DNA from: an uncultured Acidimicrobiaceae bacterium
GTDB taxonomy: Bacteria > Actinomycetota > Acidimicrobiia > Spongiisociales > UBA5794
Reading direction: 5' to 3'
Assembly: GCA_947258375.1 (NCBI GenBank)
Contig: CAMYIJ010000005.1
Coordinates: 1 to 64,000, forward strand
DNA length: 64,000 nucleotides
This document shows, piece after piece, positions 52,385-61,280 of this stretch (its first letter is position 1; each line of letters starts with the position of its first letter). The notes under the pieces were generated by a model. The model did not search any database. It had not been told where the DNA came from and saw nothing but the letters and a program-made list of their open reading frames with translations. A program made the translations under genes and the position numbers.

Positions 52385-53824
52385 TCAAGAAACCGCTGGA
52401 TTGATGGGGCGCATAAACGCATCATCGCCCGGGGAGCGAGCCGCCTCGTAGGCGGCCGCGGCGCGCCACACCAGGTCATCGCGATGTTTGCCGGCGACGA
52501 TCTGCAGACCGACCGGCAGGCCTTCCCCGGTAAGTCCGCACGGCACCGTCGCCGCGGGCTGTTGCGATAGGTTGAATGGAAGCGAGAACGGCGACCACGA
52601 TTGCCAGCGCCGCTCCGGCCAGCCGGGCGGGACCTCGACGCCCGCTTCGAATGCCACAATGGGCATGGTCGGGGTCACCAGTAGGTCGTACTCCGCCAGC
52701 GTGCGCCCGTAGGCGACCGCCAGATCGACCCTTTCACTGAAGGCCCGCACATAGTCGAGGGCGCTGAGCTCGGCGCCGGCGGCAGCGATCTCGACCAGCC
52801 CGGGGTCGACCTCGTCGAGACGGGCCGGGTCGAGCCCGGCGACTACAGCGGCCGCTCCGCTGTACCAAAGCGTCTCCCAGGTTGGCCGAGCGTCGGCGAC
52901 GTCCGGATCTGCGACGACGACTTCGGCACCAAGGGACTCGAGAAGCAAGGCGGCGCGGGTGACGAGTGCTGCCACTTCGGCGTCGACGTCGGCGTAACCG
53001 AGAGTGAGGCTGAACATCACGCGCAGCCCATCGACTCCAGCGGCCGGCTCGGGCTCTGCTGCCGGCTCCTGCTCGACGGGGCGATCGGGCAATGCGGTCC
53101 AGTCCTTCGAGTCGTACACGGCCAGCGTCCGAAACAGAAGATGGGCGTCGGCCACGGTACGCGCCATCGGCCCGGCGTGGGCCAGTGTCCCGAACGGGCT
53201 CATCGGGGCATTGGGTACCCTCCCGAAGGTCGGCTTGAGCCCGACGATGCCGGTGAACGAACCAGGGATGCGGATCGAGCCACCGCCGTCGGTGCCGACT
53301 GCAAGTGGGGCCATACCGGCGGCGAGGGCCGCGGAACTTCCTCCGCTCGAACCGCCCGGCGTCTTCGACAGATCCCACGGATTGCGGGTGATCCCGGTGA
53401 GCGGGTTGTCGGTGAGTCCCTTCCAACCGAACTCCGGCGTCGTGGTCTTGCCGAGGAGGATCGCGCCTGCCTCTCGCAGTCGGGCAACCGCCGGCGCCTC
53501 GTACGTCCACTCCTGGTCGGGATCGGTGAGCCGGGAGCCTCGCAGCATTGGCCACCCCGGGGTGGCGAACAGGTCTTTGATCGCCACCGGCACACCATCG
53601 AGCGGGCCCCGCACCTCTCCCGCGGCGTGGCGGTTCTCCGCCGCCCGCGCTTGAGCCATCGTCTCGTCGGGATCCAGATGGCAGAACGCATTGACGGCCG
53701 GGTCGTGCGTCTCGATTCGGTCGAGGAGCGCCTCGGTGGCCGCGACGGGGCTGAGCTCACGAGACGTGTAGGCAGCCCCGAGTTCTGCGGCGGTCATGGT
53801 GTGGATCTGTGTTGCAGAGGTCAT
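52385..53824 (-). CDS. amidase (amidase signature family)
   Basis: A 479-residue amidase. The Ser-cisSer-Lys triad is visible: Lys in VPVAIKDLF, and the glycine-serine signature GGSSGGSSAALAAGMAPLAVGTDGGGSIR with its two catalytic serines. The enzyme hydrolyses amides or related bonds. ATG 53824 is chosen by length against the family; the open frame further upstream is not conserved and crosses a hairpin. No ribosome site is clear. Substrate unknown; the GatA role is unlikely without gatB/gatC. Confidence 0.9.
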   Translation of the reverse strand: MTSATQIHTMTAAELGAAYTSRELSPVAATEALLDRIETHDPAVNAFCHLDPDETMAQARAAENRHAAGEVRGPLDGVPVAIKDLFATPGWPMLRGSRLTDPDQEWTYEAPAVARLREAGAILLGKTTTPEFGWKGLTDNPLTGITRNPWDLSKTPGGSSGGSSAALAAGMAPLAVGTDGGGSIRIPGSFTGIVGLKPTFGRVPNAPMSPFGTLAHAGPMARTVADAHLLFRTLAVYDSKDWTALPDRPVEQEPAAEPEPAAGVDGLRVMFSLTLGYADVDAEVAALVTRAALLLESLGAEVVVADPDVADARPTWETLWYSGAAAVVAGLDPARLDEVDPGLVEIAAAGAELSALDYVRAFSERVDLAVAYGRTLAEYDLLVTPTMPIVAFEAGVEVPPGWPERRWQSWSPFSLPFNLSQQPAATVPCGLTGEGLPVGLQIVAGKHRDDLVWRAAAAYEAARSPGDDAFMRPINPAVS

Positions 53825-53849
53825 CAACACATTCTGGTGGACCACGGCA

Positions 53850-53902
53850 GCGTCTGTTGTGCATCCAGAGCGAAATAGCGCCTCTGTATGCACAACAGAC
53901 GC
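53850..53902. terminator. long hairpin between the coiled-coil gene and the amidase gene
   Basis: Perfect 15-bp arms GCGTCTGTTGTGCAT (53850-53864) and ATGCACAACAGACGC (53888-53902) enclose 23 bases that can pair five more (CAGAG/CTCTG). It lies 11 bases beyond the stop of the coiled-coil gene. There is no T-run. A factor-assisted terminator or a mobile-type palindrome are both possible. Confidence 0.6.
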
Positions 53903-53912
53903 AATGGGACTC

Positions 53913-55787
53913 CTACTTCTTGTGGGGGAGGAGTTTGCGGGCGCCGCCTTTCCAGTCGTCGCGCTCGATGCGGTCGGGGAAGGTGTCGATGGCGGCCGCG
54001 ACGCGGGCGATGTCGCCCTTGGTGAAGGCAGCGATCTGTTCCCAGGCGGTGATCCCGAGCCCGTTGAGGGTCTTCTCGAGCACCGGTCCAATGCCATAGA
54101 TCCGCTTCAGGTCATCTTTGTGATCTGCAGCCGGCGTTCCCACCTTGGTTTGCTTCACCGGAGGCGCCGCCTTCACCCGAGTGGCGCGGGCCCTCTTGGT
54201 GGGAGCAGCCGTCTCCCCGTCCTTGTGGGGGAGGAGTTTGCGGGCGCCGCCTTTCCAGTCGTCGCGCTCGATGCGGTCGGGGAAGGTGTCGATGGCAGCC
54301 GCAATCCGAGCGATGTCACCCTTGGTGAAAGCAGCGATCTGTTCCCAAGCGGTGATCCCGAGCCCGTTGAGGGTCTTCTCGAGCACCGGTCCAATGCCAT
54401 AGATCCGCTTCAGGTCATCTTTGTGATCTGCAGCCGGCGTCCCGACCTTGGTCTGCTTCACCGGAGGCGCCGCCTTCACCCGAGTGGCGCGGGCCTGCTT
54501 CAGCTCCGCCTCCAGGGCGGCCACACGCCGGTCACGGGTCTGAACCAATGCCTCGAACTGAGCAACGCGCGCCGACAACTCCTCTCGCGTCTGAGCGCTG
54601 CGACGGGCCGCCTCGAGTTGGCCCTCCAGCTCGGTGATCCGGCCGGCCCTGGCGACTAGTTGCCGCTCGGCGTCCGCGAGCTTCGTAGCCCCGGCTCGTA
54701 GCGTGCCTCTCTCTTCTTCGAGCTCGGCGATACGGGTGTCTCGGGTCGAGACCCCAGTGGCAAGCCCGGAGACTCGTGCCTCCACTCCCTGGAGGCTCGC
54801 CAGCGAGCCCTCCAGCTCGGCGATCCTCGTTGTCTTTTCCGCGTCAATGCCCTCCAGCTCTTGAACCCGGTCCCGAATCGCGTCGGCTGTCGCCAGCCTG
54901 GCTTCGAGATCGGCAACCTGCTGCGTCTTGGCCACGAGTTCGGCGTCGATTTCCCGAAGCTTCGCCTGGCGGTCCTCGAGCTCGGCCTGGAGCCGATCGA
55001 TATTCTGAGTCTTGGCCTCGTGCTCGGCCTCGAGCTCGACAATCTGATCCGTCTTGGCGGTCAGTTCAGTGTCCAACGTCCCGAGCCGGACCTGCTGCTC
55101 GCTGAGGTCAGATTCGAGCCGCGCGATATGGTCGGTCCTCTCGGCCAAGCCGGACTCGAGCTCCGTGATCCGGTCCGTTCTTCCTGTCAGTTCTGTGGTC
55201 AGCTCGTCTATCCGAGCCGTTTGAGTTCCCAGGTTGGAGTCGAGCTCGGCAATCCGCTGATTCCGCGAGTCGACAACGCCTTCGAGCTCGACGATCTGGC
55301 TGCGCATCGTGCCTACTTCGCCCTCGAGTTCACCGATTACGGAGGCGCGACTCGCCAGCGTCTCCTGGAACTCGGTTACGGTCGCCACCCTCGCCGCCAG
55401 ATCGGATTCGACATCCGACTTCGCCGCGGTGACCGAGACCAGGGAGGCTTTCACGTCGCCCAGCTCTGACTCACGACCCTCCAGCTCACCTTCGACGGTG
55501 CGCAGGTCAACCGTGAGTTGGGCGAGCGAGTCCTCCTTTGCCTGGAACTCTCCGAGCAGGTTGGCGTGCTCCGCGTCCTTGGCCTCGAGCCGGGCGGTGA
55601 TGCCCGCCATTTCCGAGTTGACCGCTTCGAGTCGCTCGCTCGTCATGAGTCGGTCGCGGTCGGCCTCCTCGAAGCGTTGCTCCCACGTCTTGCGGGCTCG
55701 CGCCCAGATCAACCAACCCAACCCCAGCCCCAGCAACACAGCCGCTGCCAGGCACAAGGCGATCTTGCTGATAAACCAGAGATCCAT
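53913..55787 (-). CDS. membrane-anchored coiled-coil protein with two helix-hairpin-helix domains
   Basis: A 624-residue protein. Residues about 5-28 are one transmembrane helix (ISKIALCLAAAVLLGLGLGWLIW), followed by a very long coiled coil of about 380 residues (repeated forms such as RIDELTTELTGRTDRITELES). The C-terminus has two nearly identical units of 101 residues: a basic Ala/Lys/Pro linker, then DDLKRIYGIGPVLEKTLNGL and ITAWEQIAAFTKGDIARIA, a helix-hairpin-helix fold of the kind that binds DNA. The gene starts 2 bases after an OmpA-domain gene, so they work together. A rod linking membrane to nucleoid is a reasonable idea, not a known function. Confidence 0.85.
   Translation of the reverse strand: MDLWFISKIALCLAAAVLLGLGLGWLIWARARKTWEQRFEEADRDRLMTSERLEAVNSEMAGITARLEAKDAEHANLLGEFQAKEDSLAQLTVDLRTVEGELEGRESELGDVKASLVSVTAAKSDVESDLAARVATVTEFQETLASRASVIGELEGEVGTMRSQIVELEGVVDSRNQRIAELDSNLGTQTARIDELTTELTGRTDRITELESGLAERTDHIARLESDLSEQQVRLGTLDTELTAKTDQIVELEAEHEAKTQNIDRLQAELEDRQAKLREIDAELVAKTQQVADLEARLATADAIRDRVQELEGIDAEKTTRIAELEGSLASLQGVEARVSGLATGVSTRDTRIAELEEERGTLRAGATKLADAERQLVARAGRITELEGQLEAARRSAQTREELSARVAQFEALVQTRDRRVAALEAELKQARATRVKAAPPVKQTKVGTPAADHKDDLKRIYGIGPVLEKTLNGLGITAWEQIAAFTKGDIARIAAAIDTFPDRIERDDWKGGARKLLPHKDGETAAPTKRARATRVKAAPPVKQTKVGTPAADHKDDLKRIYGIGPVLEKTLNGLGITAWEQIAAFTKGDIARVAAAIDTFPDRIERDDWKGGARKLLPHKK
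53919..54495. repeat. 303-bp-period direct duplication inside the coiled-coil gene
   Basis: The segments 53919-54192 and 54222-54495 (274 bases each, period 303, or 101 codons) are nearly identical; the few differences are mostly silent with an Ile/Val change. It duplicates the whole helix-hairpin-helix domain plus linker, pointing to a recent duplication or gene conversion. Confidence 0.93.
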
Positions 55788-55789
55788 TG

Positions 55790-56878
55790 CTATTCACCCT
55801 CCGTAGTCACGAGTTCGATTCTTCTGTTCTGTGCCTTCCCGTCGGGAGTGGCGTTGTCTGCGATTGGCTCGTTCTCGCCGTAGCCGACGGCGGTGAGCCT
55901 CTCTGCGGCGATCCCGGCTTCCACGAGGTATGTGAGCACCGCGTTGGCTCTTGCCTGGCTGAGGGCCAGGTTGGCCGCGGAACTTCCGTCACTGTCGGTG
56001 TGGCCGGCAATCTCTACTGCCACGTTCGGGAACGCCGCCAACACCTCGGTCGCCCTATCCAGGGTCGAGGTCGATTCGGGCGTGATCGTGGCGCTGCCGG
56101 ACTCGAACTGGATGCCGGTGAGGTCGAGTGCGGCGATCTCATCGCTGGCTTGAGGTGCGATTTCCAGCCGGTCGTCGATTGTTACGTTGGGGAACGCGGC
56201 GACGAGAGCGGACAGAACCTCGTCGTGGGCAGCTTGATCGGCGACCAGCCCGGTAACCACCATGGCGTCATTGCGGATGGCGATCGATCCGCCGGAGGTC
56301 GACTCGAGCAGTCGTAACGATGCTGCCGCGGCGAGCCAGTCCTGCGAGCCGACCTCTTCTGTGACCGTGAGTTGGTCGACGACGTTGCCTGCTCCGTAGG
56401 CGCTTGTGGCCGCCGCGAGCCAGGCCTCGGCCACATCCTGTGACGGCACCTCACCCGAGAGCGTGATCGTGGCGCTATCCACGACTGCCGACATGCTGGG
56501 GAGCCGCAGCGCCACCGGAGGAGGAACCGCCGTTGTGGTCGGCACCGCCGGGGCGGGCGTTTCTGCGGCGGCGACCGGTGCCACCGTGATCTCGTTCTCG
56601 ATGCGGCGTACGCCGCGTACATCTTCGACGACGGCTGCTACCTGCGCTCTGACGAGTGAGTCGTTCACGCTTCCCCGCAGCGTGGCGATCTCGCCGGTGA
56701 AGCTGATTTCGCCCTCTGTTATCTGGCCGGCCAACCCGGCTTCCATCAATGCGATCTGGGAGCGCTCGGCCAGGTTGGTTTCCAGTGACCCAAGGTGGGT
56801 CAGCAAGCAAAGCGCGGTGATCCCGACCCACCCAGCTAGTCCCCACGCCCAATATCGCGGGCGCTTTTCGTCTCCCAT
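55790..56878 (-). CDS. BON/OmpA-domain envelope protein (ArfA-like)
   Basis: A 362-residue protein. A transmembrane helix (WGLAGWVGITALCLLTHLG) is followed by BON-like modules (about 30-95 and two more between 125 and 240, for example IALMEAGLAGQITEGEISFTGEIATLRGSVNDSL) and an OmpA-like peptidoglycan-binding domain at 250-362 with AGHTDSDG and NRRIEL. This resembles mycobacterial ArfA. ATG 56878 has GGAGGGA before it. It is cotranscribed with the anchored coiled-coil protein. Confidence 0.88.
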   Translation of the reverse strand: MGDEKRPRYWAWGLAGWVGITALCLLTHLGSLETNLAERSQIALMEAGLAGQITEGEISFTGEIATLRGSVNDSLVRAQVAAVVEDVRGVRRIENEITVAPVAAAETPAPAVPTTTAVPPPVALRLPSMSAVVDSATITLSGEVPSQDVAEAWLAAATSAYGAGNVVDQLTVTEEVGSQDWLAAAASLRLLESTSGGSIAIRNDAMVVTGLVADQAAHDEVLSALVAAFPNVTIDDRLEIAPQASDEIAALDLTGIQFESGSATITPESTSTLDRATEVLAAFPNVAVEIAGHTDSDGSSAANLALSQARANAVLTYLVEAGIAAERLTAVGYGENEPIADNATPDGKAQNRRIELVTTEGE

Positions 56879-57235
56879 TTCGGCTCCCTCCTCAATGTCC
56901 TTCCTCGTGGTCTTAGAAACGGAGTCGAGGAAAAAGTTCCCGCCACGTCGAAAAAGAGGGCATATCCAGGCAGAACGCGGCACCAGGCTCCTAGGAATCT
57001 GCTGAGCAATCCGATTGCGGCGTCTCTGTGGCTCTCGGCTCGGGACGTTTGGCTAGCGGCGTGCCGGCACCTCTGGGTCGCGGTGGCCTCACCCAAACCC
57101 CCCTCGGCAGGTCCATCCACAGTGGTTATTCAGCAGGTTTGTAGCCGGCCATGGACTACCGCGCGGCGTTGGGGGCACCCGAGGGCAACCTTTTTGGAAA
57201 CCAGCGAACCCACGTCGGCCGGGTGCTCGCCCCGG
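56879..57235. other. 357-base intergenic region
   Basis: Between the ArfA-like gene start and the MerR gene stop. It should hold the promoter of the two-gene envelope operon, but no strong -35/-10 pair was found. Frames in it lack conserved features. A short run GCAACCTTTTTGG near 57188 follows no clear stem. Nothing else supported. Confidence 0.6.
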
Positions 57236-57979
57236 CTACCCCCCGGCCACGCCGGCGACGATCGCGTCGCGAAGATAGCTCGCCAGGCCGGGTTCGATCT
57301 TGTCGTAGAAGGCGGTGAAGCGGGGGTCTGCCACGTAGCTCTCGCCGAGTGCCAGGTGCATCTGTGGGGAGCAGGGGTAGAACCAGCGATCGATGTGGAG
57401 GCGGTGTGCCTCGGCGAGATCGATTGCGGTGGCGGCGCCGGGAGGCGTCCCGGCCCGCATGAGGTCGGCGAGCGATTCGAGGATGGCGCCGCTTTCCTGC
57501 TGGAGATCGGCCCAATCGGCCTTGCTGTACCCCTTGGTGCGCCGACCGGCTTCACGATACGCGTCGGTGGTTCCCCAGCGTTCCTTCACTTCGTCCTCGT
57601 AGTCGGAGGGGTCGAATCCACCGAACATGTCTTGCGCTTTCACCGGCACTCCTTCTCCTGCAGACTCGATGGCGGCCTCGATGGCGGTAACTATCCCGCG
57701 GGTGCGGGCCAGCTTGCCGATCATCAACTCGCGTTGGCGCTCGAGTGCCGCTGCCCGATCGAAGCCGGGGTCGGTGATAATCCGTCCGATATCGCCGAGT
57801 TGGAAACCCAACGTGCGGAAGAAGAGCACCTGTTGCAGAGCCTCGAGCGCCGCCTGGTCATAGGTCCGGTGGCCGTTGGCGCTGCGCCGCGCAGTCACCA
57901 GACGCAGCTCGTCGTAGTGATGCAGGGTCCGCACCGTCACGCCGGCCAACGCAGCGACCTCACCAACCGTATAGTCCAT
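57236..57979 (-). CDS. MerR family regulator with TipA-type ligand domain
   Basis: A 247-residue regulator. The MerR HTH is YTVGEVAALAGVTVRTLHHYDELRLVTARRSANGHRTY, followed by a dimerisation helix and a TipAS-like antibiotic-binding domain (FDPSDYEDEVKERWGTTDAY, DRWFYPCSPQMHLALGESYVADPRF). Such proteins bind thiopeptide-like or other compounds. ATG 57979 is preferred (GTG 57988 is possible) because the promoter places the transcript start there. No target other than itself is close. Confidence 0.9.
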   Translation of the reverse strand: MDYTVGEVAALAGVTVRTLHHYDELRLVTARRSANGHRTYDQAALEALQQVLFFRTLGFQLGDIGRIITDPGFDRAAALERQRELMIGKLARTRGIVTAIEAAIESAGEGVPVKAQDMFGGFDPSDYEDEVKERWGTTDAYREAGRRTKGYSKADWADLQQESGAILESLADLMRAGTPPGAATAIDLAEAHRLHIDRWFYPCSPQMHLALGESYVADPRFTAFYDKIEPGLASYLRDAIVAGVAGG

Positions 57980-57986
57980 GGCGCCC

Positions 57987-58017
57987 ACTTTATGACCTCA
58001 CGTAACGTGAGGTGCAA
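57987..58017 (-). promoter_or_regulatory. MerR-type promoter and operator
   Basis: The dyad ACCTCACGTAACGTGAGGT (57995-58013) is perfect around one base. On the minus strand TTGCAC (58017-58012) and TAAAGT (57992-57987) are 19 bases apart, the lengthened spacer typical of promoters activated by MerR proteins through DNA distortion. The -10 box ends 7 bases before ATG 57979, implying a leaderless mRNA. Confidence 0.85.
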
Positions 58018-58045
58018 GAAGTTCTTCCAAGAGGTCGACTTGAAA

Positions 58046-58069
58046 GGGGCCGCCCCGGAGGGCGGCCCC
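58046..58069 (-). terminator. terminator hairpin downstream of the subtilase gene
   Basis: A perfect 10-bp GC stem (GGGGCCGCCC, 58046-58055, with GGGCGGCCCC, 58060-58069) and a 4-base loop lie 27 bases after the subtilase stop; on that strand the stem is followed by only TTTC. It separates the protease from the MerR promoter. Confidence 0.75.
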
Positions 58070-58096
58070 AATCTGTCTGGGTTCGTTAGAACCGAT

Positions 58097-61000
58097 CTAG
58101 GAGTTGATCTCTATCAATGTCATACCGAAGATGCTTCCGTCGCTGTGGGAAACAGCTCCGAGATACATCTCGCCGGGCGTCAGGCCGCTCCAGCTGACAC
58201 CGACCGTGCCGGATCCACCGAGTACTGCGGAGGCGGGGGCCGTATCCACACTCATGTTGCCCTCGTCGGCGCCGAACGCCCAGGAGAACAGTGTGTAATT
58301 GCTGTCGGCTCCGTCCGTCTGCCAGCCGTGCACCGCGACCTCATAGAGGCCCGGTGCGGCCAGGCCGGCCACCTGCTCGGCCGAGGTTCCGGATCCGGAG
58401 CCTCCGAAGAAAGCCCCAGTCGGACCCCACACGTAGAGGTCCAGATCGTCGGCACCGTCCGTGTAGTCGTCGAACAGCGACATCTGGACGTAGACGCCAT
58501 CGGCCGGAACCTCAACGAGGTGCCAGGTGATGCCGGTGCACTGATACGGGAACGACGAGAAGTCGCAGGTCCCCAGTGCGGCGTTGATGTCGTTGGCCGG
58601 GTCATCGAGGACGTTGCCGTCTTCGGTGGTCGCCGGAACGAGCCCGTGGGTCGCCGCCGTGTAGTCGCCGGTGTACCCGAAGTCGATGTCGAACGACAGT
58701 TGCCCATCGGCACCTTCACCGGACATGGCTGCCGGGAAGGAAGCCTGCACCGGGCGCACGGCCACCTGGCTGGTCACATTGTGCGGACCATGGGTCCACG
58801 TGAATGAGCCAAAGGCGTACACGCCCAGCGGCGCATCGGTGCGCTCGAAGGCGACTTCGAACGATGCCGATTCCCCTTCGGCCAGGGTCAACGAGGCGGG
58901 CGAGACCGTGACGTTGACTCCCGCGGGGGCGTCGATCGACACGTTGTAGGTGCCGGCCGGGCCCACGTTGGTGACCGTACGGGTCACGGTCTGGGATCCG
59001 GCGAGGGCGCCAATCGCCACATTCGGCTGGTTCAGGTCGCTGCCATCGAACGGATATCCCGCTCCGGCCAGAGAGGCGCAGAACGAGTCGCTGACGACAC
59101 CGGGAGCGTTGCCGCACAGGAAGGCGACATAGTCGTAGAACCCGGTGTCATACGTCAGGCCCGGATCGAGCGCCGAAGCCGGCTGGACAAGTCCGGAGCC
59201 GGTGTCGAACGGCGTTGCCGGGCTCACCCCGTCATCGCTGAAAGTGGCGGCGGCGCTGGCCGTCGTCATCAGCGCCGACTTCACCTGTGCCGGTGACCAG
59301 TCCGGGTGCGCCTCGACGACGAGGGCTCCGATACCCGCAATGTGCGGGCTGGCCATTGAGGTGCCGCTCTTGTGGATCACACCGTCGGTGTTGACTCCGT
59401 AGAAGGTCACTTCTGCGTCGGCGGCGAGCACCGACACGCCGGGAGCGGCGATGTCGGGCTTGATGAGATCGGCCGAAGCGCCGAGGCCTCTCGACGAGAA
59501 GCCGGCAACTGCGCCGATACCGCCGGCTTGGCCGGCGATATCAACCGTTGCGGCGCCTGCGGCGGCCACCTCGTATGCGGAGATCGCCTGGCCCGCGGCC
59601 GCATCCACATGAATGGAGGGCACCGAGTGGAAGTCGGCGTTGGTGCCACCCGCACCGCCCGGCACATTGGCCAGGATCATGCCGATTCCGCCCTGCTGGT
59701 AAACGGCCAGCGACTTGTCGACACGTGCGATATCGCCGCGCCAGCACAACACCGCTTTGTCGGTGATGGGCGGATCGAAGGTGATCTCCGGATAGCACAG
59801 CGGGTTGCTGTGGTCCGAGGCGTCCACGAGCGGCAGTTGGCCCGTGCCCGCCGGATCGGCGACCGAAGCGCCGTCGTGGACGTCACCGTTGCCGAGCGTC
59901 GCGGTACCGAGCCACTCGCGATGGTTCGTGGCGCCCACGGAGGTCAGCCACGGAACAGACGACGGGCTACCAGTCGTATTCGGATCGGGGCCGTCGTTGC
60001 CGTTTGAAGTGGCGACAAAGACGCCGGCGTCGGCGGCGAACAAGAATGAGATCTCATCCGGACTCGCCAGCGTCTGGGCCGAGGAGCCGATTGAATAGTT
60101 GATCACGTCGACGCCGTCGGCGACCGCCGAGTCGATGGCGGCAACCAGGTCGGAGTTGGCACATCCGCCCGGATCGCTGTTCCAGCAAGCCTTGTACATC
60201 GCGATGCGAGCACGCGGCGCCATGCCGGAGATGGTCCCGAGCGGGGAGTCGACCACATTGCCACCGGCCGTCGAGGCCGTGTGTGAGCCGTGTCCATCCC
60301 AGTCACGCGGTGACAGGTACTCCTGCGGGAACAGGGCCTTCTGCTTGCCGAAACCCTCTACGAAGTAGCGGGCACCGATGAGCTTGTTGTTGCAGTCATC
60401 CTGCGAGAACTGCTCGCCCGATACGCAGTCACCGTGCCAATCGGCCGGTGCCGGACCGTAGGCGAGATTGGCCTGATGCTTGGCGCCGTTCTTGGTTCCC
60501 GGGTCGTCTCCGAGGTCGGTCTGATCCGAGAAGCTCGGGTTCTCCGGCCAAATCCCCGTGTCGATGACACCAATGATGATGTCTTCACCGAGGAGGCCGT
60601 TGCCTCCGTCCCAGACGCCTTCCATTCCGAGATAGCCGGGGCTCGCGTCGGTGTCCACAGTTCGCATTTCATCGGCGAAGACCATCATCACGTCATCGCG
60701 CGCGCTGAGCGCGGCAACTTCTGCGCCCGTCAGCATCGCGGCGAAGCCGTTGAAGGACATGCTGTAGTCGGCGAACTTGCGCTCGAGACCGACACCGATC
60801 CCCTGGAGGGCGTCGTCGTGGGCGCCGTTCAGGTACGAGACGTACCTCTTGACCTTGCCATTGTTTGGATTGATCTTCGTGTCTGCGGCAGGCTTGGTGG
60901 CCTTGTATCCGCTGATTCCACCGTCGTATGCGATAGCAGGGTCTGCCGTCATCATCACGATGTACGGCTTCTGAACCTTCTGAATCGCCACCGCCGCTGC

Positions 61001-61132
61001 TGCGTCGTCCGGCACGGCTCGATCCACGTCCTGACCAAGCACCGGCAGCGCGGGAAGCGCCAATCCGAGTGTCATGACCATTACGAGGAGAGTGCGACTG
61101 GAACGCCCGCGGCGTACCCTGGTTGAGCGCAT
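58097..61132 (-). CDS. secreted subtilisin-like serine protease (S8, cucumisin-like with PA and PPC domains)
   Basis: A 1011-residue exported protease. A signal peptide (about 1-33) is followed by an I9-type prodomain (about 55-155), then the catalytic domain with Asp191 (VIDTGIWP), His281 (DGHGSHTAS) and Ser592 (SGTSMASPHIAG). A protease-associated (PA) domain is inserted at about 410-530, as in plant-type subtilases. After it come a fibronectin III-like region (about 690-800) and a pre-peptidase C-terminal (PPC) domain (about 880-970). ATG 61132 has AAGGAGG upstream. Extracellular protein breakdown is the likely role. Confidence 0.93.
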   Translation of the reverse strand: MRSTRVRRGRSSRTLLVMVMTLGLALPALPVLGQDVDRAVPDDAAAAVAIQKVQKPYIVMMTADPAIAYDGGISGYKATKPAADTKINPNNGKVKRYVSYLNGAHDDALQGIGVGLERKFADYSMSFNGFAAMLTGAEVAALSARDDVMMVFADEMRTVDTDASPGYLGMEGVWDGGNGLLGEDIIIGVIDTGIWPENPSFSDQTDLGDDPGTKNGAKHQANLAYGPAPADWHGDCVSGEQFSQDDCNNKLIGARYFVEGFGKQKALFPQEYLSPRDWDGHGSHTASTAGGNVVDSPLGTISGMAPRARIAMYKACWNSDPGGCANSDLVAAIDSAVADGVDVINYSIGSSAQTLASPDEISFLFAADAGVFVATSNGNDGPDPNTTGSPSSVPWLTSVGATNHREWLGTATLGNGDVHDGASVADPAGTGQLPLVDASDHSNPLCYPEITFDPPITDKAVLCWRGDIARVDKSLAVYQQGGIGMILANVPGGAGGTNADFHSVPSIHVDAAAGQAISAYEVAAAGAATVDIAGQAGGIGAVAGFSSRGLGASADLIKPDIAAPGVSVLAADAEVTFYGVNTDGVIHKSGTSMASPHIAGIGALVVEAHPDWSPAQVKSALMTTASAAATFSDDGVSPATPFDTGSGLVQPASALDPGLTYDTGFYDYVAFLCGNAPGVVSDSFCASLAGAGYPFDGSDLNQPNVAIGALAGSQTVTRTVTNVGPAGTYNVSIDAPAGVNVTVSPASLTLAEGESASFEVAFERTDAPLGVYAFGSFTWTHGPHNVTSQVAVRPVQASFPAAMSGEGADGQLSFDIDFGYTGDYTAATHGLVPATTEDGNVLDDPANDINAALGTCDFSSFPYQCTGITWHLVEVPADGVYVQMSLFDDYTDGADDLDLYVWGPTGAFFGGSGSGTSAEQVAGLAAPGLYEVAVHGWQTDGADSNYTLFSWAFGADEGNMSVDTAPASAVLGGSGTVGVSWSGLTPGEMYLGAVSHSDGSIFGMTLIEINS

Positions 61133-61280
61133 TGGCTCCGCCTCCTTGTATGTCTTCCTATCCTTCCGGCTGGCCCCCAAGAGATCTCCAGCCGGCCCGC
61201 TGCAACGCTAGCAAGAAGGGGAGCTCGCGCGCTAATTGTGGTCGAGTGTCGCGGAAAGTAGAACTGCGTTAGGCGGGTAC

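Noticed and set aside
57083..58807. 574-codon plus-strand open frame
   Set aside because: Antisense to the MerR and subtilase genes and without family features.
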